Positions 49,502 to 58,702 of a stretch of 64,000 nucleotides of DNA are shown here, piece after piece; position 1 is the stretch's first letter; each line of letters begins with the position of its first letter. This DNA comes from Kitasatospora sp. GAS204B (GTDB taxonomy: Bacteria; Actinomycetota; Actinomycetes; Streptomycetales; Streptomycetaceae), in contig NZ_JARZAG010000025.1 of the NCBI RefSeq assembly GCF_029892155.1, forward strand, positions 57,433-121,432, written 5' to 3'. The notes under the pieces are model-generated. The model was not told the DNA's origin and made no database searches. It saw only the letters and a list, made by a program, of their open reading frames with translations. A program made the translations under genes and the position numbers.

Positions 49502-52330
49502 ATGGGCTTCTGGGACCGGCTCACCCGCCGGGGGACCGACGGCGCGGCGGGCGAGGTTCGCGACACGCCGGGCGAGGTGCGGGCTCCGCAGGCCGAGGAG
49601 CGGGCACCGGAGCGTCGCGGCGCGGGGTGGGACGGGGGCTGGCGTGCGGTCGCGCCGTTGACGCCGACCATCGCGCGGGCGGTGACCGGGGTCAGCGACG
49701 GCCTGCGGTTCCGGTCCCGGCTCGCGGCCTGGCAGGACCCGTGCCGGTGCGGCGCCATCGGGCATGCGCTGCTCCCGTCGGCTCCGGCAGGGATCCTGCG
49801 GGTGGTGGGACGGCCGCTGGGCCCGGCGACGGTGGCCGGTGCGTCCGGGCCCGCGCTGCCGTACGTGGTGCCGCTGCCGGACGTCGCGCCGGCGTACGTT
49901 GCGCCGGCGGCGGACGCGGCGCTGGAGCAGGCCGCGCAGGTCGCCCAGCCCGCGCGGCTCGGCGGGACGCGGAGCGGGGCGGGGCGGCAGGTGCGGCGGT
50001 CCGGAGCCGTCCAGCGACGGCTGCCCGTCAGGTCGGTGACGCCGGTGACGCCGGTGGTTCCCGGGGACCGCCTCGCCGGAGCGCGTGCTGGCAGGGCTCC
50101 TGACGGCGGGGGTGCGCCGGCGGCGGGACGGGAGGATCGGCCGCGCGCGGTTGCTTCGCGCCCGGTTCTCCCGCGTTCGGTCGGCGAGCCGCTGACCGTG
50201 GCGCCGCGGCCCCGGTCGCTGCCCGTGCGGACGGTGGCCGTGGTCCCGCCCGCCGGTGCGGCACGCGTGGCGGGGGCGACGTCGACGCCCGGGCGAGTTG
50301 CCGGGGCGCAACCCGGGCCGGGCGAGGCGCCGCCCGCCGGCACCCGCTCGCCCGTGACTCCCGGTACTCCCGTGACTCCCGCGATTCCCGAGTCGCCCAC
50401 GCCGACCGCCTCGGCCCGACCGACCGACCCGACCGTGCAGCGAAGTGCCGTAGCAGGCCGGCCACTTCTCGGCGCGCCGCTGACGTCGCTGCCCGCGAGC
50501 GCCTCGCCACGGCCCGCCGCCGACGGTCGCAGCGGCACCGAGGGCAGGTCGGGTCCGGTGTCCGCGCCGATGCCGATCGTCCCCTCCTCCGCCCGGCCGG
50601 TCGGCCCTGCCGACCCGGTGACGGGCGCGCCCGGCGGGCCGGGACCGTCGGCCGTCCCCCAAGTGGGCGGTCAGGTACGGTCGCGCCCCGCCAACGCACA
50701 GCCCGAGCCCGACCGGGGTGGCGGGTCCACCGTCGTTCCGCCGACGGCAGCGCCCGCCGCACGCACGCGCGGGGGACTGGGCGCACCCCTCGATGCGCTG
50801 CCGCCGACCGCAGGGTCGCCGACCGGCACTGCCGCGTCTTCCGGCAGGCGCGCCCCGGTGCGGCGCGGCACGGGGGACGGGAGTGGATCCGCGCGCGGGA
50901 ACGGCGCGCCGACCACCGGTCCCAGGCCACCGCAGCCGGCCGCTGCCCCGGAACAGACCCGGCACCCCCGCAGCGCCGGCGCCGCCCCGAGCGTGCAGAC
51001 GGCCGTTGCGCCGGGCGAGTACGGGCCGACGGTACCGGTGCGCCCGCCGATCGGAGGTGGCCCGGGGGGAGGTGGCCCGGCGCGTGCGGCCGAGCCCGGC
51101 CACCGCACTCGGGGACTGCTCGGCGAGCGCCGGATGGGGCTCGCTCTCGCCGCCACACCCGTGGCGGCGGCGCCCGCGGCCGGTACCGGCCCCGCACCGG
51201 CGTCCGCCGCGTCCGCCGCGCCCGTCGTCAAGGCCGCCTGGCGGCAGGACCCGCCCGACCCTCCCGCGCGCACCGACACCCGGCCGGGCGCGGAGCCGGC
51301 GGCGCCTGGGACTTGGCGGCGCCGTGTCACCGCCGCCCTACGGCTCCAACGGCGCGAAGCTGCCCGCCGACCCGACGCCCGGCACCCGGCGCCACCGGCG
51401 GAACTCGGCGCCGACGGTGGTGAGGTGAGGGCCCGGCAGTCCCGGGCCGCGCCCGCTGCCGCGCCCGCCTCGCCTCCGTCGACACCGGTCAGCCCGTCGG
51501 GCGCGGCGGCCCGGCGCTCGCAGTCTCCGGAGCGCGGCGCTGTCCCTTCGGGAACTCGTGCGGGAGCTCGTGCGGGGCGTCCGAGCGTGCAGCGCTCGGT
51601 GTCCGGCGGTTCGCGCCGGACCGAGGCGGATGCGCGGCCGGTGCCGCCGACCGGCTCTCGCCCCACCGAGCCGACTGCCCGGCCACCGCTGCCCGGACCC
51701 GCCCCCGGGCCCGCAGCGGTCCCTGCGCAGCGCGTGCGACGCGGGCGCCGGACCGCGCCGTCCGTCGCCACCCCGACAACTGCCATGCCCCTCAGCGCTA
51801 CCGCGCCCGCGCGCGCCGCACGGGGTGGACCGGGACCGAGCGTGCCCCGGGTACGCCTCGCACCACCGCAAGGAGCGGCGGCAGTCCAGCGGCTGCCCGT
51901 CGGCGCCCGGTCCGCGCGGCCGTCCCCGGGGCAGCCGGCGAGCGACGGTACCTGGACGGCGCCCACCACGGCGGCTCCCCTCTCTCCGGCGCCGCTCTCG
52001 TGGTCGCGGCCGTCTGCCGCCACGGCGCGGGTACTGCAGCGGGTGGCCGAGGAAGAGGGGCTCTCCGGGGTGCCGTTGACCGCAGTGCCCGCGCAAGCGA
52101 GCACCGCCACGACTGCGAGCACCGCCACGACCAGCACCGCCACAACCGCGAGCACCGCCACAACCGCGAGCACCACAACGACGAGCACCGGCACCCAGAC
52201 CGAGGCCCCCGCCGCCCCCGACCTCGACGAACTGGCCCGCAGCCTGGTCGAACCCGTCGGGCGGCTGCTGCGCACCGAACTGCGCAGGGGAAGGGAGCGC
52301 GCCGGACGGCCGTACGACGGCCGCCGCTGA
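49502..52330 (+). CDS. 942-residue low-complexity CIS protein in the tape-measure position
   Basis: The N-terminal 110 residues look folded (GFWDRLTRRG, then VAPLTPTIARAVTGVSDGLRFRSRLAAWQDPCRCGAIGHALLP). The last 45 are a charged helix (DLDELARSLVEPVGRLLRTELRRGRERAGRP). About 780 residues between are Ala/Pro/Arg/Gly-rich, apparently disordered, with recurring short blocks (GAPLTSLP, GAPLDALP, GVPLTAVP) and Thr-Ala repeats at 52.1 kb. It lies between tube genes where phages place the tape measure. It lacks a classical coiled coil, so tape measure, lumen scaffold or cargo are all open. The ATG at 49502 is clear. Confidence 0.75.
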   Translation: MGFWDRLTRRGTDGAAGEVRDTPGEVRAPQAEERAPERRGAGWDGGWRAVAPLTPTIARAVTGVSDGLRFRSRLAAWQDPCRCGAIGHALLPSAPAGILRVVGRPLGPATVAGASGPALPYVVPLPDVAPAYVAPAADAALEQAAQVAQPARLGGTRSGAGRQVRRSGAVQRRLPVRSVTPVTPVVPGDRLAGARAGRAPDGGGAPAAGREDRPRAVASRPVLPRSVGEPLTVAPRPRSLPVRTVAVVPPAGAARVAGATSTPGRVAGAQPGPGEAPPAGTRSPVTPGTPVTPAIPESPTPTASARPTDPTVQRSAVAGRPLLGAPLTSLPASASPRPAADGRSGTEGRSGPVSAPMPIVPSSARPVGPADPVTGAPGGPGPSAVPQVGGQVRSRPANAQPEPDRGGGSTVVPPTAAPAARTRGGLGAPLDALPPTAGSPTGTAASSGRRAPVRRGTGDGSGSARGNGAPTTGPRPPQPAAAPEQTRHPRSAGAAPSVQTAVAPGEYGPTVPVRPPIGGGPGGGGPARAAEPGHRTRGLLGERRMGLALAATPVAAAPAAGTGPAPASAASAAPVVKAAWRQDPPDPPARTDTRPGAEPAAPGTWRRRVTAALRLQRREAARRPDARHPAPPAELGADGGEVRARQSRAAPAAAPASPPSTPVSPSGAAARRSQSPERGAVPSGTRAGARAGRPSVQRSVSGGSRRTEADARPVPPTGSRPTEPTARPPLPGPAPGPAAVPAQRVRRGRRTAPSVATPTTAMPLSATAPARAARGGPGPSVPRVRLAPPQGAAAVQRLPVGARSARPSPGQPASDGTWTAPTTAAPLSPAPLSWSRPSAATARVLQRVAEEEGLSGVPLTAVPAQASTATTASTATTSTATTASTATTASTTTTSTGTQTEAPAAPDLDELARSLVEPVGRLLRTELRRGRERAGRPYDGRR

Positions 52331-52389
52331 GTGAGCGACGCAGCGGCAGTACAGGTACAGGCAGCGGTGGACCGGCGACGGAGGCAGCG

Positions 52390-52815
52390 ATGACCGACAA
52401 CACTTTCGCGACGAGCGTCTTCTTCAGGCTCACGATCGGCGGCAACGACCTGGGGCAGTTCTCGACCTGCTCGGGACTCGGCGCCCAGGTCGAGATCCAG
52501 CAGTACGCGGAGGGCGGGAACAACGGCTTCGCCTGGCAACTCCCGGGCCGCATCACCTGGTCGAACATCACGTTGACCCGCGCGGTCACCGCGGACACCA
52601 CCAAGATCGCGCGCTGGCTGGACGAGATCATCCGCCGGGTGGAGCCCAAGAACGGTGAAATCGTCGTGCTGCGGCCTGACTTGAGCACCATCGTCAGCTG
52701 GCAGGTGCTCGGCATCGTGCCGGTGCGGTGGCAGGGCCCGTCGTTCGACCCCTCGAACTCCCAAGTCGCCCTGGAGACGCTGGAAATCGCCCACATGGGC
52801 CTGCGCCCGTCATGA
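52390..52815 (+). CDS. cis5: CIS tube-initiator / second tube protein
   Basis: This 141-residue gp19-family protein reads SVFFRLTIGGNDLGQFSTCSGLGAQVEIQQYAEGGNNGFAWQLPGRITWSNITLTRAV, with the C-terminal LETLEIAHMGL. In PVC/Afp systems the matching gene (Pvc5) makes the tube-baseplate adaptor ring. The gene follows the 942-residue protein by 59 bases and precedes the LysM hub gene, the usual order. Confidence 0.9.
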   Translation: MTDNTFATSVFFRLTIGGNDLGQFSTCSGLGAQVEIQQYAEGGNNGFAWQLPGRITWSNITLTRAVTADTTKIARWLDEIIRRVEPKNGEIVVLRPDLSTIVSWQVLGIVPVRWQGPSFDPSNSQVALETLEIAHMGLRPS

Positions 52816-52885
52816 CCCACCGCCGCGCACGACCCGCCACCATGGCACACCCCACCCGACAGAGCCTCCAGGAAGGAGGTGAGGA

Positions 52886-53608
52886 ATGTCCACGGCTGTC
52901 CCCAAGAGTGTCACCCGCGCCCAACTGACCATCATGGAGCCACCTTCGACGGTCGGCGCCGAGCCGGGCGGGGAGCTTGCCAAGCTGCCGCTCCAGTTCA
53001 ACCCGGCAAGTCTCGTGCTGCGCAAGACCACGGAGTGGCGCCGCACCCCGTCCCGGATGGCCGGCCAGTCCGCGCTGCCCGAGTTCGTCGGCAGCGGACC
53101 GCGCTCGCTCAGCCTCGACGTGTTCCTCGACGCGACGGCGACCCATGACAACTCGGTGGAGCGGGCGGTGAAGCAGCTGATGACGGCGTGCGTCCCCACG
53201 CCCAGCAGCCTGGCGCGCAAGACCCCGGCGAGCCCGTGGATCCGGCTGGACTGGGGCTCCTCCACGACGACGTCGTTCAACGGGGTGCTGACCGCTCTCC
53301 AGGTCACCTACACGCTCTTCGACGTGGACGGCAAGCCGCTGCGGGCCACCTGCTCGCTCGCCATCCAGGAGGCCAGTGTCGATCCGCCGGGCCAGAACCC
53401 GACCTCAGGATCGCTGGAGGCGCGCAGCACCCACCGGGTGATCGCCGGTGACAGCCTGCCCATGCTCGCCTGGCGCGAGTACGGCGACGCGACGGTCTGG
53501 CGCACCATCGCCGAGGCCAACGGCATCGACGACCCCATGGCGTTGGCTCCCGGAACCGAGTTGATCGTGCCGAGAATTGACGAACAGTCAGAAAGGGGGC
53601 GGCCATGA
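52886..53608 (+). CDS. cis7: CIS hub protein with LysM domain
   Basis: 240 residues. The N-terminal 180 match the Pvc7/gp53-like adaptor (LPLQFNPASLVLRKTTEW, then LSLDVFLDATATHDNSVERAVKQL). The C-terminal LysM reads HRVIAGDSLPMLAWREYGDATVWRTIAEANGIDDPMALAPGTELIVP. AAGGAGGTGA, a full anti-16S match, precedes the ATG by 3 bases. It connects the tube to the spike hub. Confidence 0.92.
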   Translation: MSTAVPKSVTRAQLTIMEPPSTVGAEPGGELAKLPLQFNPASLVLRKTTEWRRTPSRMAGQSALPEFVGSGPRSLSLDVFLDATATHDNSVERAVKQLMTACVPTPSSLARKTPASPWIRLDWGSSTTTSFNGVLTALQVTYTLFDVDGKPLRATCSLAIQEASVDPPGQNPTSGSLEARSTHRVIAGDSLPMLAWREYGDATVWRTIAEANGIDDPMALAPGTELIVPRIDEQSERGRP

Positions 53609-55410
53609 CGACTCCCGAGTCCCGAGGCGGCCGGGCGTTCGCCGCGGACCCCGTCGTCGAGGCGCCGGGCCCGCTGCCGCCGGTCTGGGTCTCGGAGTTG
53701 GTCTCCTGCGACGTCGAGCAGAGCGTCGGCCTGCCCGACACCGCCGTGCTGATGTACCGCGACCCGAACCACACCTTCCTCGCCGCCACCGGGATCACCA
53801 TCGGCACCCGGTTGCGGGTCTCCGCCGTCACCGTGCAGGGGCACGCGCAGGTGCGGCTGTTCATCGGCGAGGTGGTCGCGCTGGAGCTGGAGGTGGACAC
53901 CACGGGCTCGTTCACCGTGGTCCGGGCCTCGGCGGTGACCCATCGGCTGATGCGCGGGCGCCGGGTGAAGGCGTTCCACAACATGACGACCTCGGACATC
54001 GTCCGCAAGGTCGCCGCGGGCGCGAGGCTGCAGATCGGTCGCGTCGACCCGTTCCCCGTCGTGCACCAGCAGCTCTCGCAGGCCAACGTCTCGGACTGGG
54101 AGTTCCTCCAGTACCTGGCGCGGGAGAGCGGCGCGCTGGTGCGCCTGGACCAGGACGCGATGCTGGAGTTCGTCAAGCCCGAGCCGGCAGCCTCGGCCCC
54201 GGCCCCCAGCACCCCCGCGCCGCAGAACCCGATGGTGCTGGAGTACGGGCGCAACCTGCTGGAGCTGCGCGGTGTCCTGACGGGCGCCGCCGGGGCGGAC
54301 ACGGTCGAGGTGCGCGGCTGGAACGTCACCACCAGGACGGCGCTGGTCGCCACCGAACCGTCGGTGGCCAGTCAGACCGTGCGACCGGGGCTGAGTCCCT
54401 CGGCGGTGGCCGATGCCTTCAACCGCGGCACCCGGCTGACCGTCGCCGACACCCCGTACCGCACCCAGGCGGAGACCACCGCCGCCGCCCAGTCGATCGC
54501 CGCCGAGATCGCCGCCGGACTGGGCGAGTTGGAGGCGGTCGTGGAGGGCGACCCGCGGCTGCGAGCGGGCACACCCATCGCCCTGGGCAACGTCGGTGCC
54601 GCCTTCTCCGGCCGCTACACCGCCACCGCGGTGCGCCACCTCCTGGAGCCGTACCGCGGCTACCGGACCACGGTGGTGGTGAGTGCGGCGGCGGACCGCT
54701 CGCTGGCCGGGCTCGTCACCGGCGGCAACGCGCCGCCGCGCGGGCCGCGGATGCCGGGGCTGGCCGTCGCCGTGGTCACCGATGTGCGGGAACCGGAGAA
54801 CGGGAAGCGCGGCTGGGTGCGGCTGAAGTTCCCGTGGCTGGACGACACTTATGTCTCCGACTGGGTGCGCACGGTGCAGTGGGGCGGGCAGGGCGGCGGC
54901 GGCGTGTTCAGCCCCGAGGTCAATGACGAGGTACTGGTGGGCTTCGAGCAGGGCTGCCTGGACAGCCCCTACGTGCTGGGCGGCCTCTACAACGGTGTCG
55001 ACCAACCCTCGCCGCACGATGTGCCACTGATCGACGCGGCCGCCGGCAAGGTCAACCGCCGTTCGCTGGTCTCCCGTTCGGGGAACCGGCTGGAGCTGCT
55101 GGACGTGCCGGGCGGCCCGTCCGGCGTCCGGCTGGCCAGCGGCAACCGGAAGTTGGAGGTTCGGCTGGACGAGCGGGAGGGCGGTGAGATCGTGCTGACC
55201 GTCTTCGACGCCGACGGTGCGGCGGCGAGTTCGGTACGCCTCACCTCGTCCGGCATCACCATCGACGCCGGTACGGGAGAGGTGAAGTTGCAAGGGGGAT
55301 CGGTGACCGTCCACGGCGAGACGGCGGTGACCGTCGAGAGCCCGGCGGCGGTCACCGTGGACGGCGGGGCGACGGCGGTGCTCAAGGCCGACCTCGTCCG
55401 GATCAACTGA
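53605..55410 (+). CDS. cis8: CIS spike protein, VgrG/gp27-gp5 type
   Basis: 601 residues. A gp27-like hub (about 1-370) has FHNMTTSDIVRKVAAGARL and LAREsgalvr-type VgrG patterns. A gp5 OB domain follows (about 385-470) with AVVTDVREPENGKRGWVRLKFPWLDDTYVSDWVRTVQWGGQGGGGVFSPEVNDEVLVGFE. It ends in a beta-helix-like tail (GNRKLEVRLDE, repeated TVESPAAVTVDGG). It forms the trimeric spike. The ATG overlaps the cis7 stop (ATGA). Confidence 0.93.
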   Translation: MTTPESRGGRAFAADPVVEAPGPLPPVWVSELVSCDVEQSVGLPDTAVLMYRDPNHTFLAATGITIGTRLRVSAVTVQGHAQVRLFIGEVVALELEVDTTGSFTVVRASAVTHRLMRGRRVKAFHNMTTSDIVRKVAAGARLQIGRVDPFPVVHQQLSQANVSDWEFLQYLARESGALVRLDQDAMLEFVKPEPAASAPAPSTPAPQNPMVLEYGRNLLELRGVLTGAAGADTVEVRGWNVTTRTALVATEPSVASQTVRPGLSPSAVADAFNRGTRLTVADTPYRTQAETTAAAQSIAAEIAAGLGELEAVVEGDPRLRAGTPIALGNVGAAFSGRYTATAVRHLLEPYRGYRTTVVVSAAADRSLAGLVTGGNAPPRGPRMPGLAVAVVTDVREPENGKRGWVRLKFPWLDDTYVSDWVRTVQWGGQGGGGVFSPEVNDEVLVGFEQGCLDSPYVLGGLYNGVDQPSPHDVPLIDAAAGKVNRRSLVSRSGNRLELLDVPGGPSGVRLASGNRKLEVRLDEREGGEIVLTVFDADGAAASSVRLTSSGITIDAGTGEVKLQGGSVTVHGETAVTVESPAAVTVDGGATAVLKADLVRIN

Positions 55411-55447
55411 ACGACCGGAGTTCGAACCACCCGATTGGAGACCGCAG

Positions 55448-55759
55448 ATGCCCCCCGCAGCCCGGACCGGCGATGCCACCGACCACGGCGGCGTGATCAC
55501 CACCCCGCCGCCAGGCGCCGTCGCGGTGGAGACCGTGCTGATCGGTGGCCGGCCGGCCGCGGTCGCCGGCAGCCTGCACGCCTGCGTCCCCCACGTGGAA
55601 CTCGGGCCCGCCAACCTCGTGCTGCCCAACCTCGGGGCGGCCGCCGGGGGAGAGGTCCTGATCGGCGGGTTGCCCGCGGCGCGGATGGGGGACGACACGG
55701 CCTGCGGCGCCACCATCTCGACCGGTGCGTTCAACGTGCTGATCGGAGGCTCTGTATGA
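55448..55759 (+). CDS. cis10: PAAR-domain spike tip protein
   Basis: This 103-residue protein consists of PAAR-type repeats: ARTGDATDHGG, then VLIGGRPAAVAGSLHACV, then VLIGGLPAARMGDDTACGATIS. The His and Cys in these blocks should bind zinc at the tip of the beta-cone. It sits on the VgrG spike. The gene follows cis8 by 37 bases and overlaps the gp25 gene. Confidence 0.93.
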   Translation: MPPAARTGDATDHGGVITTPPPGAVAVETVLIGGRPAAVAGSLHACVPHVELGPANLVLPNLGAAAGGEVLIGGLPAARMGDDTACGATISTGAFNVLIGGSV

Positions 55760-56187
55760 GCGGCGGATTCATCGGCCGGGGCTGGGCCTTCCCGCTGCGG
55801 GTGAACGCCACCGGCGGCATCGGCATGGTCGACCGGGACCGGGAGATCGCGGAGGCCATCCGGCTCGTCCTCGGCACCGCGCCCGGAGAGCGGCCGATGC
55901 GCCCGGAGTTCGGCTGCGGCATCCACGAGTACGTCTTCGCGCCGGGCGACAACACCACCGCCGGCCGCATCGAGCGCGAGGTGCGCACCGCGCTGGAACG
56001 CTGGGAGCCCCGCATCGAGGTCGACGACGTGGTGATCGCCTTCGACACCGTGGACGCGGGCACCCTCTACATCGACGTGCACTACACGGTGCGGTCCACC
56101 AACGACCGCCGCAACCTCGTCTTCCCCTTCTACACGATCCCGGACTCCCCGGACGCCCCGCCGGCCTCGGACGGGGGCGCGAGCTGA
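55756..56187 (+). CDS. cis9: Baseplate wedge protein, gp25/GPW type
   Basis: This 143-residue protein reads FIGRGWAFPLRVNATGGIGMVDRDREIAEAIRLVLGTAPGERPMRPEFGCGIHEYVFAPGD. This is the gp25 core with the conserved E-R-x-M-R-P-x-F/Y-G motif. The core bundle and wedge it forms trigger sheath contraction. It starts inside the PAAR stop and its own stop overlaps the next start (TGATG). Confidence 0.94.
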   Translation: MSGGFIGRGWAFPLRVNATGGIGMVDRDREIAEAIRLVLGTAPGERPMRPEFGCGIHEYVFAPGDNTTAGRIEREVRTALERWEPRIEVDDVVIAFDTVDAGTLYIDVHYTVRSTNDRRNLVFPFYTIPDSPDAPPASDGGAS

Positions 56188-58139
56188 TGGCGCTGCCCTC
56201 CCCGAACCTGGACGACCGCCGGTTCCAGCAACTCGTCGACGAGGCGAAGCGGTACGTGCAGCAGCGCGCACCGGAGTGGACCGACCACAACGTGTCCGAT
56301 CCGGGAGTCACCCTCATCGAGACCTTCGCGTACCTGGTGGACCAGCTGCTCTACCGGCTGAACCGGGTGCCGGAGAAGAACTACTCCGCCTTCCTCGACC
56401 TGCTGGGCATCCGGCTCTTCCCGCCGGCCGCGGCGCGGGCGGCGGTCGACTTCTGGCTGTCGGCTCCCCAGCCCGAGACCGTCGTCCTGCGGGCGGGCAC
56501 CGAGGTCTCCACGCTGCGGACCGAGACCGAGGAGGCGGTGGTGTTCTCCACCGTCGAGGACCTCCCCGTCGTCCCCAGCTCGCTCGAACTCCTGGTCACG
56601 GTCTCCGTCTCGGGGGAGCAGACCGACCGCACGGCACGACTGGCCGACGGCGTGGACGTGCCGTGCTTCCAACCGCGGCCCGCGGTCGGGGACGCCATGC
56701 TGTTCGCGCTGCCGGCCGTCGTCCCGCGCTGCATCCTGGTCGTCCGGCTGGACAGCCGGGTGGAGGGCGTCGGCGTCGACCCGCGGCAGCCGCCCCTGGT
56801 GTGGGAGGTGTGGGACGGGGCGCGGTGGATCGCCTGCGAGACCGGCTCCGACACCACCGGTGGCCTCAACCGGCCGGGCGAGGTGGTGGTGTTCGTCCCC
56901 GCCGGGCACGTCGCCTCGGTGGTCGCCGGACGGCGGGCGGGCTGGCTGCGCTGTCGGACGACCGAGCCGGAACCGGGCCAGCCGTTCTACGCCGAGTCCC
57001 CCACGATCCGCCGGGCCGAGGTGTTCACGGTCGGCGCCAGCGCCACCGTCGTCCACGCGCAGACCGTGACCGACGCGCCGCTGGGCACCTCGGAAGGGAT
57101 CGCGGGCCAACGCTTCCGCCTCGCGCGGCCGCCCGTCCTGCTCGACGGCGAGCCCCCCGTGGTCGAGGCCTCGGCGGGCGAGGGCTGGGAGCGGTGGACG
57201 GCCGTCGAGCACTTCGGGGACTCGGCACCGACCGACCGGCACGTGGTGATCGACGCGACCACGGGCGAGTTCGCCTTCCCGCCCGCGGTCCGGGAACCCG
57301 ACGGGAGCCTGCGCGCCTTCGGCGCCGTGCCGCCCAAGGGCGCGCAACTGCGCGTGGCGCGGTACCGCACCGGCGGCGGGAGCGCGGGAAACGTCGCCCG
57401 CGGCACGATCTCGGTGCTGCGCAGCTCGGTCCCGTACCTGGCCAGGGTCGACAACCGCGAGGCGGCCAGGGGCGGGGTCGACGGCGAGACGGTGGAGAAC
57501 GCCAAACTGCGCGCCCCCCAGCTGCTGCGCTTGCAGGAACGTGCCGTCACGGCCGAGGACTTCGAGCTGATCGCCCGGCAGGCCGCCCCCGCCGCCGCCC
57601 GGGTCGCGTGCGTGCCGGCCGTCGCCGGGGAAGCGGGCGCGGTGCGGGTGCTGGTGGTACCGGACGCGGTGGCGGACGAGGGCGACCGCCTGCGGTTCGA
57701 GCAACTGATCCCGGGTGAGCGGATGTTGGCCGCCATCGCGGCGGCCCTCGACGAACGGCGGCTGATCGGCACCCGGCTGGTCGTGCAGCCCCCCGACTAC
57801 CAGGGCGTGACGGTGGTGGCCCGGCTCACCACCCGGTCCCCGGACGCCGAGCGGGTGCGGGAGGCGGCGCTGGCGGCGCTGTTCGGCTACCTCAACCCGC
57901 TGCGCGGCGGTCCCGACGGATCGGGCTGGCCGTTCGGCCGGGCGGTGCAGTACGGGGAGATGTTCGCCGTGCTCCAGCGGGTGGACGGCGTGGCGGCCGT
58001 CGAGGAGTTGCGCCTGTTCCCGGCGGACCCCGTCACCGGACGCCGGGGCGCGCCCGCCGAACGGGTCGACGTCGCACCGGACGCCCTCGTCTTCTCCCAC
58101 CAGCACCAGGTCGCGGTCTCCCCGGGTGGTACGTCATGA
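56187..58139 (+). CDS. cis11: Baseplate wedge protein, gp6/J type (Cis11)
   Basis: 650 residues. It opens NLDDRRFQQLVDEAKRYVQQRAPEWTDHNVSDPGVTLIETFAYLVDQLLYRLNRVPEK, the standard baseplate J opening of PVC/Afp 11. It ends with PLRGGPDGSGWPFGRAVQYGEMFAVLQRVDGVAAVEEL, also typical. The central beta-rich region has no extra recognisable enzyme. It builds the baseplate wedge with the gp25 and tail-I proteins and is coupled to both. Confidence 0.93.
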   Translation: MALPSPNLDDRRFQQLVDEAKRYVQQRAPEWTDHNVSDPGVTLIETFAYLVDQLLYRLNRVPEKNYSAFLDLLGIRLFPPAAARAAVDFWLSAPQPETVVLRAGTEVSTLRTETEEAVVFSTVEDLPVVPSSLELLVTVSVSGEQTDRTARLADGVDVPCFQPRPAVGDAMLFALPAVVPRCILVVRLDSRVEGVGVDPRQPPLVWEVWDGARWIACETGSDTTGGLNRPGEVVVFVPAGHVASVVAGRRAGWLRCRTTEPEPGQPFYAESPTIRRAEVFTVGASATVVHAQTVTDAPLGTSEGIAGQRFRLARPPVLLDGEPPVVEASAGEGWERWTAVEHFGDSAPTDRHVVIDATTGEFAFPPAVREPDGSLRAFGAVPPKGAQLRVARYRTGGGSAGNVARGTISVLRSSVPYLARVDNREAARGGVDGETVENAKLRAPQLLRLQERAVTAEDFELIARQAAPAAARVACVPAVAGEAGAVRVLVVPDAVADEGDRLRFEQLIPGERMLAAIAAALDERRLIGTRLVVQPPDYQGVTVVARLTTRSPDAERVREAALAALFGYLNPLRGGPDGSGWPFGRAVQYGEMFAVLQRVDGVAAVEELRLFPADPVTGRRGAPAERVDVAPDALVFSHQHQVAVSPGGTS

Positions 58140-58699
58140 GCAGGGCGGCTGTTCCGGGCCTGCCCAGCCCCCATCCGATCGGCGAGCTGCTGCCGGCGCT
58201 CTACGCCGACGACGACTTCGCCCAGCGGTTCACCGCCGGTCTGGACACCGTCCTCGCCCCGGTGTTCGCCACCCTCGACAACCTGCCCGCCTACTTCGAA
58301 CCACGCCTGGCGCCGCCGGACTTCCTCGCCTGGCTGGCGTCCTGGGTCGCCGTGGAGTGGGACCCGGCCTGGCCCGAGGAGGTGCGCCGCAGCGTGGTCG
58401 AGCGCGCCCTGGAGCTGCACCGGCGGCGCGGAACCCGGCGGGGACTCGAGGACCGGCTGCGGCTGATCCTGGGGGTCGGTTCGCAGATCGTCGACGGCGG
58501 CGGCGTGGCCTGGTCCACGGCCGCGGACGCCGCCCTGCCGCCCGCGCCCTCCGGGGAGCTGCTGGTCCTGGTCTGGGCCGAGCGCACCGCACCGGTGGAC
58601 ATGGACCAGGTGCTGGCCGTCGTCAGGGCGTCCTGCCCGGTCCACCTCACCTGCCGGGTGCAGATCCTGCCCGGCCCACCCGGGAGAGCGGAGAGCTGA
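58136..58699 (+). CDS. cis12: Baseplate protein, phage tail protein I-like (Cis12)
   Basis: This 187-residue protein reads PHPIGELLPALYADDDFAQRFTAGLDTVLAPVFATLDNLPAYFEPRLAPPDFLAWLASWVAVEWD, then RRRGTRRGLEDRLRLILG. These are marks of the P2 gpI-like/Pvc12 family. In PVC and Afp the matching protein bridges baseplate and fibres. Here no fibre gene follows, so it may end the wedge. It is coupled to cis11 (ATGA). Confidence 0.88.
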   Translation: MSRAAVPGLPSPHPIGELLPALYADDDFAQRFTAGLDTVLAPVFATLDNLPAYFEPRLAPPDFLAWLASWVAVEWDPAWPEEVRRSVVERALELHRRRGTRRGLEDRLRLILGVGSQIVDGGGVAWSTAADAALPPAPSGELLVLVWAERTAPVDMDQVLAVVRASCPVHLTCRVQILPGPPGRAES

Positions 58700-58702
58700 C
58701 GG

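Noticed and set aside
53308..56271. 987-codon minus-strand frame across VgrG, PAAR and gp25
   Set aside because: It is a shadow of well-defined CIS genes.
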